Shown piece after piece: positions 63,101 through 64,000 of a DNA stretch of 64,000 nt. Below the pieces are notes generated by a model, which saw only the letters and a program-made list of their open reading frames with translations, had not been told where the DNA came from and did not search any database. A program made the position numbers and the translations under genes. Within the stretch, counting starts at the first letter, position 1. Each line of letters starts with the position of its first letter. Source of the DNA: Palaemon carinicauda (lineage: Eukaryota; Arthropoda; Malacostraca; Decapoda; Palaemonidae); NCBI RefSeq assembly GCF_036898095.1, contig NC_090731.1, positions 143,593,716 through 143,657,715 on the forward strand, in the 5' to 3' direction.

Positions 63101-64000
63101 TCCATTGAAAGGAAAGAAACTTTAATTTTGAAAAATTGTTGTGGTTAAACATCAGTAAACTGAGCTTTTGGAGAAGCAGCAATATGAACATCAGGTGAGT
63201 ATAGGTGTAACAAAATTTATCATTAAAATTCCTTATTTTATGTAATGATTGTATTTTACATTGATAATGAATTGTTGGTATCAAAAAATGGTTGCCTGAT
63301 AATGAATTGTGGGTATTAAAAATGGTTCCCAACGCCATTCAAAGAAACTAGCCACATCTAAGTTGGCTCTAATTTCAAATGATATGGTCATGAGACTTGC
63401 AAGTTATACATCACTTCTTTAAATTTTCACTATGCTTTTATCAAAGAAATGTGGATAGTATTGTTTAGAAACAATGTGACTGCCTTATTATCAAGTATCA
63501 AAAAGTTGATGAAATATTGTAGTTATTTTGCTTTTGACTTGTAGTAACAAAGTGTAATGTTGAGCAGTTTAGGGATATTTATCTTCTATATCTTTCGTTC
63601 ATGAATGTAAGCTGTTTGGCGAGAAAGATTCACATAAGAGACCAAAATAAGGAATATTGCCTATTGCCATTTGATAAATGTAAATACTGTAGTTCATTTT
63701 TCAGCCTTTCATAAGATCCATTGATTTATTCATGTTTAACCAAGTACAGTACTGTAATAATAATTTGCTCCTGTTAGAAAATATTAGATTATTAAAATGA
63801 GTTTTCATAGCTCATATTTTTAAAGCAGTCTTAGCAATATTGTTACAAAATCTTGGATGTGCTCTACCTTATGAAATTAAAATTTATATAATAATGTCAG
63901 GTCATATCAGTAATTGACCTGCCATACCCATTAACACACATAGTGAGAATGTAGGCATTCCTTTAACAGTCCTGACTTGCACAAGTGATTTAGGTTCACA
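60151..64000. other. Start of MTMR14 intron 10, no gene recognised
   Basis: I searched for a phase-2 exon with the conserved MTMR14 C-terminal segment and saw none. The stretch is AT-rich with no transposon protein signature. Frames at 62553 and 63030 (minus) resemble nothing. Confidence 0.5.

Overview
This is animal nuclear DNA, most likely from a crustacean and plausibly a decapod. The genome has long introns with canonical GT-AG ends, long CT-rich and TA microsatellites, and a very high load of DIRS-type tyrosine-recombinase retrotransposons, which are known to be common in Decapoda. The species cannot be fixed from the window. There are no bacterial features, and no tRNA, rRNA or CRISPR was recognised.

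The backbone is one host gene on the + strand: the orthologue of myotubularin-related protein 14 (MTMR14), a phosphoinositide 3-phosphatase. Ten coding exons can be placed between 6639 and 60150. All have GT-AG junctions and compatible phases, giving at least 697 codons. The catalytic loop C-I-S-G-W-D-R lies in exon 8. The reading frame is still open at the last donor (60151), so a C-terminal exon must lie beyond the right edge.

Nearly everything else is transposon. Upstream of the gene, on the - strand: a DIRS 5' end running off the left edge (1-615), a decayed DIRS Gag (about 640-2340) and a truncated DIRS 3' half (2411-3836). Inside the introns, all on the + strand: Gag-only DIRS remnants (about 8840-10330 and 18240-22700); a complete but decayed DIRS (10423-16082, called A); a nested complex in intron 5; an RTE-like LINE fragment in intron 6 (40590-41862); and a 6.5-kb DIRS in intron 8 (50881-57389, called C). 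In the nested complex, an RT-less DIRS (23100-39972, called E) holds a second DIRS (28828-35304, called B) and an I-like LINE (35639-39553) whose 3' tail is followed by a second truncated copy. Intron 8 also carries a 0.7-kb CT-rich tract.

The most interesting material is in the DIRS elements. They keep inverted terminal repeats plus an internal complementary region (ICR). The ICR records the left and right ends joined, as in a circular intermediate, so element boundaries can be read directly. The joined-end sequence is strongly conserved between otherwise different families. Two Gag proteins carry an SR-protein-like RS domain, and the termini contain near-consensus splice signals. These are presented as hypotheses for checking.
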